Assembly: GCA_017509715.1 (NCBI GenBank)
Contig: JAFWOU010000028.1
Span: forward strand, 28,309 to 92,308
Direction: 5' to 3'
Length of the DNA: 64,000 nucleotides
DNA from: Paludibacteraceae bacterium
Lineage (GTDB): Bacteria; Bacteroidota; Bacteroidia; Bacteroidales; Paludibacteraceae
The notes under the pieces are model-generated. The model worked only from the letters and a program-made list of their open reading frames with translations. It did no database searches and was not told the origin of the DNA. Both the position numbers and the translations under genes were made by a program. This document shows positions 38,591 through 46,390 of the stretch, in pieces; positions within the stretch are counted from its first letter, which is position 1; the number at the start of each line of letters is the position of its first letter.

Positions 38591-38594
38591 CAAA
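38563..38594 (-). promoter_or_regulatory. Promoter of the CcdA-like gene
   Basis: Minus-strand TACCTTTG (38563-38570) with TTTGCAA upstream (38588-38594). It interlocks with the divergent kinase promoter. Confidence 0.68.
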
Positions 38595-38609
38595 AGATTT
38601 CGGAAAATA

Positions 38610-40799
38610 ATGCGAAAAACACTTGTTTTTTTGCTTATGATGGCGTTTATGGCGGTTGGTTTCACCGCTTGTCATACGCCTAAGCGCGATGCGCATCGCG
38701 TGCAACGCACGCTACTCCGTCAGCAATCTGCGGCCGAGCAGCATGCGGATAGCCTCTTGCGTTTTCTGAAAGCCGGCAATAGCATCAACGAATGGTGCGT
38801 CCGCTCGGGCGATGATGACAATATCCTCTATTATGTCTATGAGGGCGAACAGCTGATCTACTGGTCCGACAACTGGCTCTCGGCCGACGATATCCGCCGA
38901 ACGGATACTATCGTCGGGTGGTGGTACGAGCGCGCCAACAATGCCCATGTCGTAGCCCGTTGGCAAAAGGCTGACCGTTATGCGGTGCTCAGCGTTATTC
39001 CTGTCAAGTACCAGTACCAGTTCGAGAATCGCCAACTCCACAACAGTTTTATCCCGCCTTTCCGTGCCGACGAGCAGTACCAACTCTCCGAACTGACGGT
39101 GAGCGGTTTCTACCCGGTATATGCCAACGACAGCACCTTCCTCTTCTCCATTACGGGTAGCCAGCCCTATGAGCAGCAGGAGGCGGTAGCCGGTCCCCTG
39201 GCCGACAGCTTTTCGTATCGCCAGTTGGTGGATCCGAATGCCGACCGCCCTGCGTGGTACAAGCGTCCGCGTATGCGTGTGCGCCTCTACTGGATTCTGC
39301 TCACGGCCCTGTTTGGTGTGCTGCTCCTCTTGGGCGTGATCGGACTGATTCGGCATCGCGGTTTCCGGAATATGCCGCTCCGCACCCGCGTGGTATATGC
39401 CATCATGGCGATGCTATGCGTGGCCTTCGCATACGTGTTCTTTATATCCACGCGCTACGTGCGTAGTCACTACCAGCAGCGCCAGGAGCATGAGTTGCTG
39501 CAGAAGACCCTCTATATCCAGTCTCATCTGCACGACCTCTATTTCTCCTCGGCAGGCTCCCGACTCGTGGATGGCAGTACCCTGAGCAGCGATCTGCTTA
39601 AGCTCAGTTATACCTACGAGACCGATATTCACCTCTATGATCGCCAGGGCGAACTGTTGGGCACTTCGGCTCCGGAACTCTTCCAGAAAGGGCTGGCCTC
39701 TACCTTGATGGCTTCGGCACCGTTCTTTAAGGGCGATTCGGTGGGTATCTACCACGAGCAGATAGGCGATATGCGTTATTTGGCAGGCTATATCCCCCTG
39801 CTGGATGCTGAGGCGGAAACAGCCGGTTATGTCGCCGTGCCGCTCTTTGTGAGCGAACTGGCTGTCCATCGCGAGATCAATGCCTTCCTGCTCCAGCTCC
39901 TGCCGCCGTGTATCGTGCTGCTCTTGCTCTCTATCGTGGTCAGCTATATGTTGGCGCGCGGACTGACGCGACCCATCAGCCGTATGTCGGAGAAGATGAG
40001 CCACTTCCGCCTGGGTGAAGAGGATAACCATATCGACTATGCCTACCGCGATGAGTTGGGCGAATTGGTGGCCCGCTACAACGAGATGGTCGATCAGGTA
40101 GAGCAGGCTTCCCGCCAACTGGCACGCAGCGAACGCGAAGGCGCTTGGCGCACCATGGCACGGCAGATAGCCCATGAGATCAACAACCTGCTGACGCCGA
40201 TCAAGCTCAATATCCAGCAACTCCAGCGCCTGCGTGGCACCGATCGTTTCGATGCGTATTTCGATCGTACCACTACCTCGCTCGTGGCCGCCATCGACAA
40301 CCTCAGCCACATAGCCACCTCCTTCTCTTCGTTTGCCAAGATGCCTGAGGTGGAGGTGAGCCGCACCGATGTCGCAGCGCGCCTCTCGGGCGTAGTCACG
40401 CTCATGCGTACCAACGCGGAGCATGTGCCCATCCGCTATGTCGGACCCGATGCAGGTGTCGAGGCTCAGACCGATCCCGAGCAGATAGGGCAGGTGTTTA
40501 CCAATATCATCAAGAATGCCATCCAGGCTATCGGCGAGACGCCCGAGGCCGACATCATCGTCATCCTCAATGCCGCCTATTCCGATCGCGAGATCGAGGT
40601 ATCCATATCCGACAACGGACCCGGTATTCCGGAGGCGGATCAACCAAAGATCTTTGTGCCCAACTTTACCACCAAGACCACCGGCACCGGACTTGGACTC
40701 GCTATCTCTAAGAATATTGTCGAGGGCTCTGGGGGACGCATCCGATTTGACACAAATAGTCGAGGTACAACATTCTTTGTTTACCTCCCCAAAACATAA
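38610..40799 (+). CDS. NtrY-like sensor histidine kinase
   Basis: A 729-residue membrane kinase. The N-terminus has a signal or first membrane segment (residues 1 to about 21). A periplasmic domain follows, then membrane segments around 228-245 and 268-285, a second sensor domain, a further membrane segment near 430-450, a HAMP domain (LARGLTRPISRMSEKMSHF), a HisKA domain with His in RQIAHEINNLLTPIKLNI (about 522), and a HATPase domain (NIIKNAIQAIGE, DNGPGIPE, GTGLGLAISKNIVEG). This layout matches NtrY kinases, which act on NtrC-type regulators. No regulator gene is adjacent; the receiver protein at 4695 is a candidate partner. Confidence 0.85.
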   Translation: MRKTLVFLLMMAFMAVGFTACHTPKRDAHRVQRTLLRQQSAAEQHADSLLRFLKAGNSINEWCVRSGDDDNILYYVYEGEQLIYWSDNWLSADDIRRTDTIVGWWYERANNAHVVARWQKADRYAVLSVIPVKYQYQFENRQLHNSFIPPFRADEQYQLSELTVSGFYPVYANDSTFLFSITGSQPYEQQEAVAGPLADSFSYRQLVDPNADRPAWYKRPRMRVRLYWILLTALFGVLLLLGVIGLIRHRGFRNMPLRTRVVYAIMAMLCVAFAYVFFISTRYVRSHYQQRQEHELLQKTLYIQSHLHDLYFSSAGSRLVDGSTLSSDLLKLSYTYETDIHLYDRQGELLGTSAPELFQKGLASTLMASAPFFKGDSVGIYHEQIGDMRYLAGYIPLLDAEAETAGYVAVPLFVSELAVHREINAFLLQLLPPCIVLLLLSIVVSYMLARGLTRPISRMSEKMSHFRLGEEDNHIDYAYRDELGELVARYNEMVDQVEQASRQLARSEREGAWRTMARQIAHEINNLLTPIKLNIQQLQRLRGTDRFDAYFDRTTTSLVAAIDNLSHIATSFSSFAKMPEVEVSRTDVAARLSGVVTLMRTNAEHVPIRYVGPDAGVEAQTDPEQIGQVFTNIIKNAIQAIGETPEADIIVILNAAYSDREIEVSISDNGPGIPEADQPKIFVPNFTTKTTGTGLGLAISKNIVEGSGGRIRFDTNSRGTTFFVYLPKT

Positions 40800-40832
40800 A
40801 TTTACAAACCGTTTTTTATAAAAAAAAACAGC

Positions 40833-42176
40833 ATGAAGACACAAGACATTATGCAGCAACTTGCTGCGAAACATCCGGGCGAGGCAGAGTATCTGCAGGC
40901 CGTTCAAGAGGTATTGGAGTCGATTGAACCGGTGTACAACCAGCACCCGGAATTTGAGGAGGCGCGTATCGTAGAGCGCCTGGTAGAGCCGGATCGTATC
41001 TTTACGTTCCGCGTGACGTGGATCGATGACGAGGGTCAGGTACAGACCAACCTCGGTTATCGTGTGCAGTTCAATTCGGCCATCGGCCCGTACAAGGGAG
41101 GTCTCCGCTTCCACCGTGCCGTAACGCCGTCGATGCTTAAGTTCCTGGGATTTGAGCAGACCTTTAAGAATGCGCTGACCACGCTGCCAATGGGTGGCGC
41201 CAAGGGTGGTGCCGACTTTGATCCGGTAGGCAAATCCGACGCCGAGATCATGCGTTTCTGCCAGGCCTTTATGCTCGAGCTCTGGCGTTGCATCGGTCCC
41301 GACCAGGATATCCCGGCAGGCGATGTAGGTGTTGGCGGTCGTGAGATCGGTTTCCTCAATGGTATGTACCAGAAGCTCGCTCGCGAGTACCATACCGGCG
41401 TACTCACCGGCAAGGGCATGACCTGGGGCGGTTCGATCCTGCGTCCCGAGGCAACGGGCTTCGGTGCACTCTATTTCACCCAACATCTGCTCCATCAGGC
41501 CGGCAAGGACATCAAGGGCAAGACCGTCGCGCTCTCGGGCTTCGGCAACGTAGCATGGGGTGCTGCCCTCAAGGCTGTCGAACTGGGCGCCAAGGTGGTA
41601 GCTATCTCGGGTCCGGACGGCGTAGTAGCTATCCCTGATGGTATCACCAAGGAGATGATCGACTATATGCTCGTCATGCGTGCGTCCAACCGCAACAAGG
41701 TGCAGGATATGGCCGACAAGTTCCCCTCGCTCTGCCAGTTTACTGCCGGCAAGAAGGCTTGGTCCGTCAAGTGCGATATCGCCCTGCCGTGCGCCTTCCA
41801 GAACGAGCTCTCCGAGGACGATGCCAAGGAGCTTAAGGCTAACGGCTGCTGGTGCTGCTGCGAGGTCAGCAACATGGGATGCCAGCCGGGTGCTATCCAC
41901 TACTTCCAGCACAATGGCGTGCTCTTCGCACCGGGTAAGGCTGTCAATGCCGGTGGCGTAGCTACCTCCGGTCTGGAGATGACCCAGAATGCTGAGCACC
42001 TCAGCTGGACTGCCAAGGAGGTGGACGAGCGTCTGCACCATATCATGCAGTCGATTCACGAGCAGTGCGTTCGCTTCGGTACCCAACCCGACGGCACGAT
42101 CGACTATGTCAAGGGTGCCAATATTGCAGGATTTATGAAGGTAGCGCAAGCTATGCTTGAGCAGGGAATTATTTAA
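40833..42176 (+). CDS. gdhA: NADP-type glutamate dehydrogenase
   Basis: A 447-residue hexameric GDH of the NADP-specific kind. It has the substrate site GPYKGGLRFH, the catalytic-Lys region LPMGGAKGGADFDP, a dinucleotide-binding GFGNVAWGAALKAVE and the C-terminal GANIAGFMKVAQAML. It assimilates ammonium into glutamate, or releases it during amino acid breakdown. Its last 18 bases, including the stop, are duplicated 46 bases downstream (42205-42222). A strong terminator follows. Confidence 0.97.
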   Translation: MKTQDIMQQLAAKHPGEAEYLQAVQEVLESIEPVYNQHPEFEEARIVERLVEPDRIFTFRVTWIDDEGQVQTNLGYRVQFNSAIGPYKGGLRFHRAVTPSMLKFLGFEQTFKNALTTLPMGGAKGGADFDPVGKSDAEIMRFCQAFMLELWRCIGPDQDIPAGDVGVGGREIGFLNGMYQKLAREYHTGVLTGKGMTWGGSILRPEATGFGALYFTQHLLHQAGKDIKGKTVALSGFGNVAWGAALKAVELGAKVVAISGPDGVVAIPDGITKEMIDYMLVMRASNRNKVQDMADKFPSLCQFTAGKKAWSVKCDIALPCAFQNELSEDDAKELKANGCWCCCEVSNMGCQPGAIHYFQHNGVLFAPGKAVNAGGVATSGLEMTQNAEHLSWTAKEVDERLHHIMQSIHEQCVRFGTQPDGTIDYVKGANIAGFMKVAQAMLEQGII

Positions 42177-42222
42177 TTCAGCTGCTCAAGGTGTTTTTGC
42201 ATTGGAGCAGGGAATTATTTAA
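42159..42222 (+). repeat. Direct repeat of the gdhA 3' end
   Basis: An 18-base sequence ending in the gdhA stop codon (42159-42176) is repeated exactly at 42205-42222. Confidence 0.8.
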
Positions 42223-42250
42223 AGACCTATTTTCATCATGCGAACGAATG

Positions 42251-42290
42251 GAGGATGGCTCTTCGGAGCTGTCCTCTTTTATTTTTTTTT
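42251..42290 (+). terminator. Rho-independent terminator after gdhA
   Basis: An 11-bp stem (gaggatggctc with gagctgtcctc, two G-T pairs) closed by a TTCG tetraloop and followed by a long T run. Confidence 0.9.
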
Positions 42291-42310
42291 GGAAAAAAAT
42301 GCGCGCGCGC

Positions 42311-42341
42311 TTGCGTATATGCGGATTTTTTTGTAATTTTG
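42311..42341 (+). promoter_or_regulatory. Promoter of the AspT/YidE transporter operon
   Basis: TTGCGTAT (42311-42318) and TAATTTTG (42334-42341), spaced as at 33525 and 52398. Confidence 0.8.
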
Positions 42342-42368
42342 CGGCCGAAATGTATAACTGAATGATAT

Positions 42369-44036
42369 ATGTGGTTGCATAATTTGTTTTTTGGAGAAGG
42401 AATAGCCCATTCTATACTGGTGTTGACCTTGGCGATCGGCTGTGGTATCTTTTTGAGCCAGAAGCTGAAAATCAAGTCTTTCTCGCTGGGTATCACTTGG
42501 ATTTTGTTCTGTGCTATCGCTTTCGCGCACTTTGATATGCGCCTCGATCCGCTGGTGGAGTCGTTTGCCAAGGATCTGGGCTTGATACTCTTTGTGTATA
42601 GTATCGGTCTGCAAGTCGGACCTTCGTTTTTCTCATCCTTTGGCAAGGGCGGCCTGAGCCTGAATATGCTGGCGGCTACGATTGTGCTGCTTGGCTGCCT
42701 GACGGCCCTGGCTGTCCACTGGGTATTCGGCCTCGATATCGCTACGGCTACGGGAGTGCTCTTCGGAGCTGTGACTAATACGCCCGGTCTGGGTGCCGCC
42801 CAGCAAGCGTATCAGGACATAACGGGTACGGCCAATCCCAATATAGCCAACGGCTACGCCATGGCTTATCCGCTTGGCGTAGTGGGTATTATATGCTCGC
42901 TCTTGCTGGTGCGCCAGTTCTTCCGTATCAAGCTGGACAAGGAGGAAGAGCAGGTGAATGCCGAGAAGGGGGAGGTGCAGCAAGTGGTGCATTTCGACCT
43001 CAAGTTGACCAACCCCCAGGTGGATGGTATTCGTGTGCGTGACCTGGCGCTGCTGACCCATGTCACCATTGTTGTGACGCGTCTGCTGGATGCCGAGGGC
43101 AATGAGTCGATGCCTGATGCCGATACCATTCTTCATATCGGCGACCGCGTACGTTTCGTCACCGACCAGAAAAACGAGCGCACCGCCCTGCTGCTGGGCG
43201 AACTGATCGAGGTGGCGTGGGAGGAAAAGGAGAAGAATGTTCACCTCGTCAACCGGCATATCGTGGTTACCAAACCCAAGTATAACGGCAAGCGTATCAT
43301 GGACCTTAAGATACGCGATGCCTTCCAGATCACTATCACCCGCGTACGTCGTGCAGGTATAGAGCTGCTCGCTACGCCCGATCTCATCCTGCAGTTGGGC
43401 GACCGTCTGACCGTCGTGGGCGAAGAGGATGCGGTCAACAAGGTGTCCCAGGCTTTTGGTAATTCCACCAAGAAGCTCGACGCGCCTAACCTCACCTCTA
43501 TCTTTATCGGCATAGTCTTTGGCGTAGCACTGGGTTCGCTGCCTATCATGCTGCCCGGTTTGAGTCAACCGTTTAAGTTCGGTTTGGCGGGCGGTACGCT
43601 CATCGTGGCGATCCTGGTCGGTGCTTTCGGTCCGCGTTTCCACGTCGTGACCTATACCACCTCGTCGGCCAACCTAATGATACGCGAGATAGGTATCTCG
43701 CTCTTCTTGGCGGCCGTCGGTTTCGGGGCCGGTAAGAGCTTCGTGCCTACGCTGCTCGATGGCGGCTATGTGTGGATCGGCTATGGTCTGCTCATCACCT
43801 TGCTGCCGCTGCTCATCGTGGGTGTGTTTGCCCGCTGGTATCTGAAGCTCGACTATTTCACGCTCATGGGCCTCATGGCAGGCGCTACCACCGACCCGCC
43901 TGCCTTGGCATACGCCACCTCTCAGTCCTCGCAGAACGACCGGGCAGCCGTGGCTTATTCTACGGTCTATCCGCTCACCATGTTCCTGCGTGTGCTGACC
44001 GGACAACTGATGATCATGTTATTCTATATAAGTTAA
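42369..44036 (+). CDS. AspT/YidE-family membrane transporter with two RCK_C domains
   Basis: A 555-residue inner membrane protein. It has five or six N-terminal hydrophobic segments with GLILFVYSIGLQVGPSFF, two central TrkA-C/RCK_C domains (DLALLTHVTIVVTRLLDAEG and KRIMDLKIRDAFQITITRVR), and a second membrane half with EIGISLFLAAVGFGAGKSFV and LMAGATTDPPALAYA. This is the aspartate-alanine exchanger fold. The cargo is unknown. It is nine bases upstream of kbl, so an amino acid related to threonine, glycine or alanine is a reasonable guess. Confidence 0.88.
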   Translation: MWLHNLFFGEGIAHSILVLTLAIGCGIFLSQKLKIKSFSLGITWILFCAIAFAHFDMRLDPLVESFAKDLGLILFVYSIGLQVGPSFFSSFGKGGLSLNMLAATIVLLGCLTALAVHWVFGLDIATATGVLFGAVTNTPGLGAAQQAYQDITGTANPNIANGYAMAYPLGVVGIICSLLLVRQFFRIKLDKEEEQVNAEKGEVQQVVHFDLKLTNPQVDGIRVRDLALLTHVTIVVTRLLDAEGNESMPDADTILHIGDRVRFVTDQKNERTALLLGELIEVAWEEKEKNVHLVNRHIVVTKPKYNGKRIMDLKIRDAFQITITRVRRAGIELLATPDLILQLGDRLTVVGEEDAVNKVSQAFGNSTKKLDAPNLTSIFIGIVFGVALGSLPIMLPGLSQPFKFGLAGGTLIVAILVGAFGPRFHVVTYTTSSANLMIREIGISLFLAAVGFGAGKSFVPTLLDGGYVWIGYGLLITLLPLLIVGVFARWYLKLDYFTLMGLMAGATTDPPALAYATSQSSQNDRAAVAYSTVYPLTMFLRVLTGQLMIMLFYIS

Positions 44037-44044
44037 AATATACC

Positions 44045-45235
44045 ATGTACACAAAATTTCAAGCACATCTGCAGCAGACGCTGCAAGAAATCAAGGACGC
44101 CGGTCTGTATAAGAACGAGCGCGTCATCATCACCCCGCAGTCTTCCGGCATTGCCGTAGAGGGCGGACAAGAGGTTATCAACTTCTGTGCGAACAACTAT
44201 CTGGGCTTGGCCGACAACCGCGAACTCATCGAGGCGGCTAAGCAGAAGATGGACGAGCGTGGCTACGGCATGGCTTCCGTGCGCTTCATCTGCGGTACCC
44301 AGGATACCCACAAGCAGCTTGAGCATGCTATCTCCGAGTTCTTCGGCACCGAGGATACCATCCTCTATGCCGCTTGCTTTGATGCTAACGGCGGTCTGTT
44401 CGAGCCCCTGCTCACGGCCGACGATGCTATCATCTCCGATGCGCTCAACCATGCGTCTATCATCGACGGCGTACGCCTCTGCAAGGCCGTGCGTTATCGC
44501 TATGCCAACGGCGATATGGCTGACCTGGAGGAGCAACTCAAAAAGGCACAGGCCCAGCGCTTCCGTATCATCGCTACCGATGGCGTCTTCTCCATGGACG
44601 GCAACGTATGTCCGCTGGATAAGATCTACGAACTGGCCCAGAAATACGATGCCATGGTCATGGTCGACGAGAGCCACTCGGCAGGTGTCGTAGGCCGTAC
44701 CGGTCATGGCGTCACCGAGCTCTACAATATGCGCGGCAAGGTGGAGATCATCACCGGCACGCTCGGCAAGGCCTTCGGCGGTTCAGTAGGCGGTTTCACC
44801 ACGGGTCGCAAGGAGATCATCGACCTGCTGCGTCAGCGTAGCCGTCCGTATCTGTTCTCCAACTCCATCCCGCCTATGATTGCTGCAGCCGGACTGAAGA
44901 CCTTCGAGCTGCTCACACGCAGCAACGAGCTTCAGGACCGCCTCCACGAGAATACCGCCTACTTCGTAGAGCGTATGAAGGCCGCCGGATTTGATATCAA
45001 GCCGACGCAGTCCGCTATATGTGCCGTCATGCTCTATGATGCCAAGCTCAGCCAGGTCTTCGCAGCCGAACTGCAGAAGGAAGGCATCTACGTCACGGGC
45101 TTCTATTATCCCGTTGTGCCGCAGGGCCAGGCACGTATCCGCGTCCAGGTATCGGCCGCCCATACGCGCGAGCAATTGGATAAATGTGTAGCCGCCTTTG
45201 TGAAGATTGGCACAGAACTTGCAGTGTTGAAATAG
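44045..45235 (+). CDS. kbl: Glycine C-acetyltransferase (2-amino-3-ketobutyrate CoA ligase)
   Basis: A 396-residue PLP enzyme starting at the ATG at 44045 (MYTKFQAHLQQTLQEIKDAG). The frame is open further upstream, but that part lies inside the transporter gene. The PLP lysine is in TGTLGKAFGGSVGGF. Other features are FCANNYLGLADN, VRFICGTQDTHKQLE and VDESHSAGVVGRTGHG. It splits 2-amino-3-ketobutyrate with CoA into glycine and acetyl-CoA, the second step of threonine breakdown. The first step is encoded next door by tdh. Confidence 0.96.
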   Translation: MYTKFQAHLQQTLQEIKDAGLYKNERVIITPQSSGIAVEGGQEVINFCANNYLGLADNRELIEAAKQKMDERGYGMASVRFICGTQDTHKQLEHAISEFFGTEDTILYAACFDANGGLFEPLLTADDAIISDALNHASIIDGVRLCKAVRYRYANGDMADLEEQLKKAQAQRFRIIATDGVFSMDGNVCPLDKIYELAQKYDAMVMVDESHSAGVVGRTGHGVTELYNMRGKVEIITGTLGKAFGGSVGGFTTGRKEIIDLLRQRSRPYLFSNSIPPMIAAAGLKTFELLTRSNELQDRLHENTAYFVERMKAAGFDIKPTQSAICAVMLYDAKLSQVFAAELQKEGIYVTGFYYPVVPQGQARIRVQVSAAHTREQLDKCVAAFVKIGTELAVLK

Positions 45236-45294
45236 TTGAGAGTGGAGAGTTTAGAGTTTAGAGAAGTTTTTAAGTAGAAAGTGGAAAGATGAAA
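45235..45294 (+). repeat. Two heptamer tracts between kbl and tdh, the second containing the tdh start codon
   Basis: 45235-45262 has four units (gttgaga, gtggaga, gtttaga twice). 45274-45294 has three (gtagaaa, gtggaaa, gatgaaa); the last supplies the ATG at 45289. The first tract begins with the last base of the kbl stop codon. Confidence 0.85.
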
Positions 45295-46314
45295 GCTCTT
45301 GTTAAGAAATATGCCGAACCGGGTATCTGGATGGAAGAGGTACCGATGCCAGAAGTGGGTGTCAACGACGTACTGATCCGGGTCAAGAAGGCCGCTATAT
45401 GCGGTACCGACCTGCATATGTACAAGTGGGACGCCTGGTCCCAGGCCCACTGCCGTCCGCCGTATACCATGGGCCATGAGTTCGTGGGCGAAGTGGTGGA
45501 AATAGGGCAGGGAGTGCGCAACTTCCAGGTCGGCGAACGAGTCACGGCCGAGGGACATATCGTCTGCGGTCATTGCCGTAACTGCCGCCGTGGCATGGGT
45601 CACGTATGCGAGAATACCATCTCCGTCGGTATCATGGGCAAGGATGGCTGCTTTGCCGAGTATGTCACCATACCCGAGTCCAACGTCGTCAAGCTCCGCC
45701 CCGAGATACCCGACGACTTTGCGGCAATCATGGATCCCTTTGGCAATGCCACCCATACCGCCCTCGCTTTCCCGCTTCTGGGCGAAGATGTGCTCATCAC
45801 GGGCGCAGGCCTGATCGGTACGATGGCAGCCGGTATATGCCGCTTCGCGGGCGCGAAGAATATTGTTGTGACCGACATTAACCCGCTTCGCTTGGATATC
45901 GCTAAAAAGATGGGTGCTACGCTCACCGTCGATGGTTCCAAGGGCGAGACAATCGAGGCAGCTATGAAGCAACTTGGCATACGCGGATTTGATGTGGGAC
46001 TCGAGATGTCGGGCGCTCCCGCTGCCTTCAACGACATGATCGCGCATATGTACAAGGGCGCTAATATCGCCCAACTCGGTATCCTGCCGTCCGACACCAA
46101 GGTCAACTGGTCCGACGTCATCTTCAATGCACTCACTATCAAGGGTATCACCGGACGACGTATGTGGGAGACGTGGTACCAAATGGAGCAGATGATCCTC
46201 GGCGGACTCGACCTCTCGCCGGTCATCACCCACCGCTTCCATTTCGACGACTTCCAGAAAGGATTCGACGTCATGGTCAGCGGCCAATGCGGAAAAGTAT
46301 TATTAGAATGGTAA
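45289..46314 (+). CDS. tdh: L-threonine 3-dehydrogenase
   Basis: A 341-residue zinc-dependent medium-chain dehydrogenase. The catalytic zinc site includes Cys in AAICGTDLHMYKWD and the GHEFVGEVVE motif. The structural zinc loop is CGHCRNCRRGMGHVC. The NAD-binding stretch is VLITGAGLIGTMAAGICR. It oxidises threonine to 2-amino-3-ketobutyrate, the substrate of Kbl. The MKALVKKYAEPGIWMEEVP start is normal for the family, although its start codon lies inside a heptamer repeat. Confidence 0.96.
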   Translation: MKALVKKYAEPGIWMEEVPMPEVGVNDVLIRVKKAAICGTDLHMYKWDAWSQAHCRPPYTMGHEFVGEVVEIGQGVRNFQVGERVTAEGHIVCGHCRNCRRGMGHVCENTISVGIMGKDGCFAEYVTIPESNVVKLRPEIPDDFAAIMDPFGNATHTALAFPLLGEDVLITGAGLIGTMAAGICRFAGAKNIVVTDINPLRLDIAKKMGATLTVDGSKGETIEAAMKQLGIRGFDVGLEMSGAPAAFNDMIAHMYKGANIAQLGILPSDTKVNWSDVIFNALTIKGITGRRMWETWYQMEQMILGGLDLSPVITHRFHFDDFQKGFDVMVSGQCGKVLLEW

Positions 46315-46316
46315 AT

Positions 46317-46370
46317 CAGAATACTCCGATTATTCAGATTATTCAGATTACTCAGAATATTCAGATTATT
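46317..46370 (+). repeat. 9-base tandem tract between tdh and the M16 protease
   Basis: Six units of cagattatt type with single-base differences, in perfect 9-base register. It occupies most of the 76-base gap. Confidence 0.88.
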
Positions 46371-46390
46371 AACTAAATAATTATTAAACA

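Noticed and set aside
43772..44044. N-terminal extension of Kbl
   Set aside because: This part is another frame of the AspT/YidE gene; Kbl starts at 44045.
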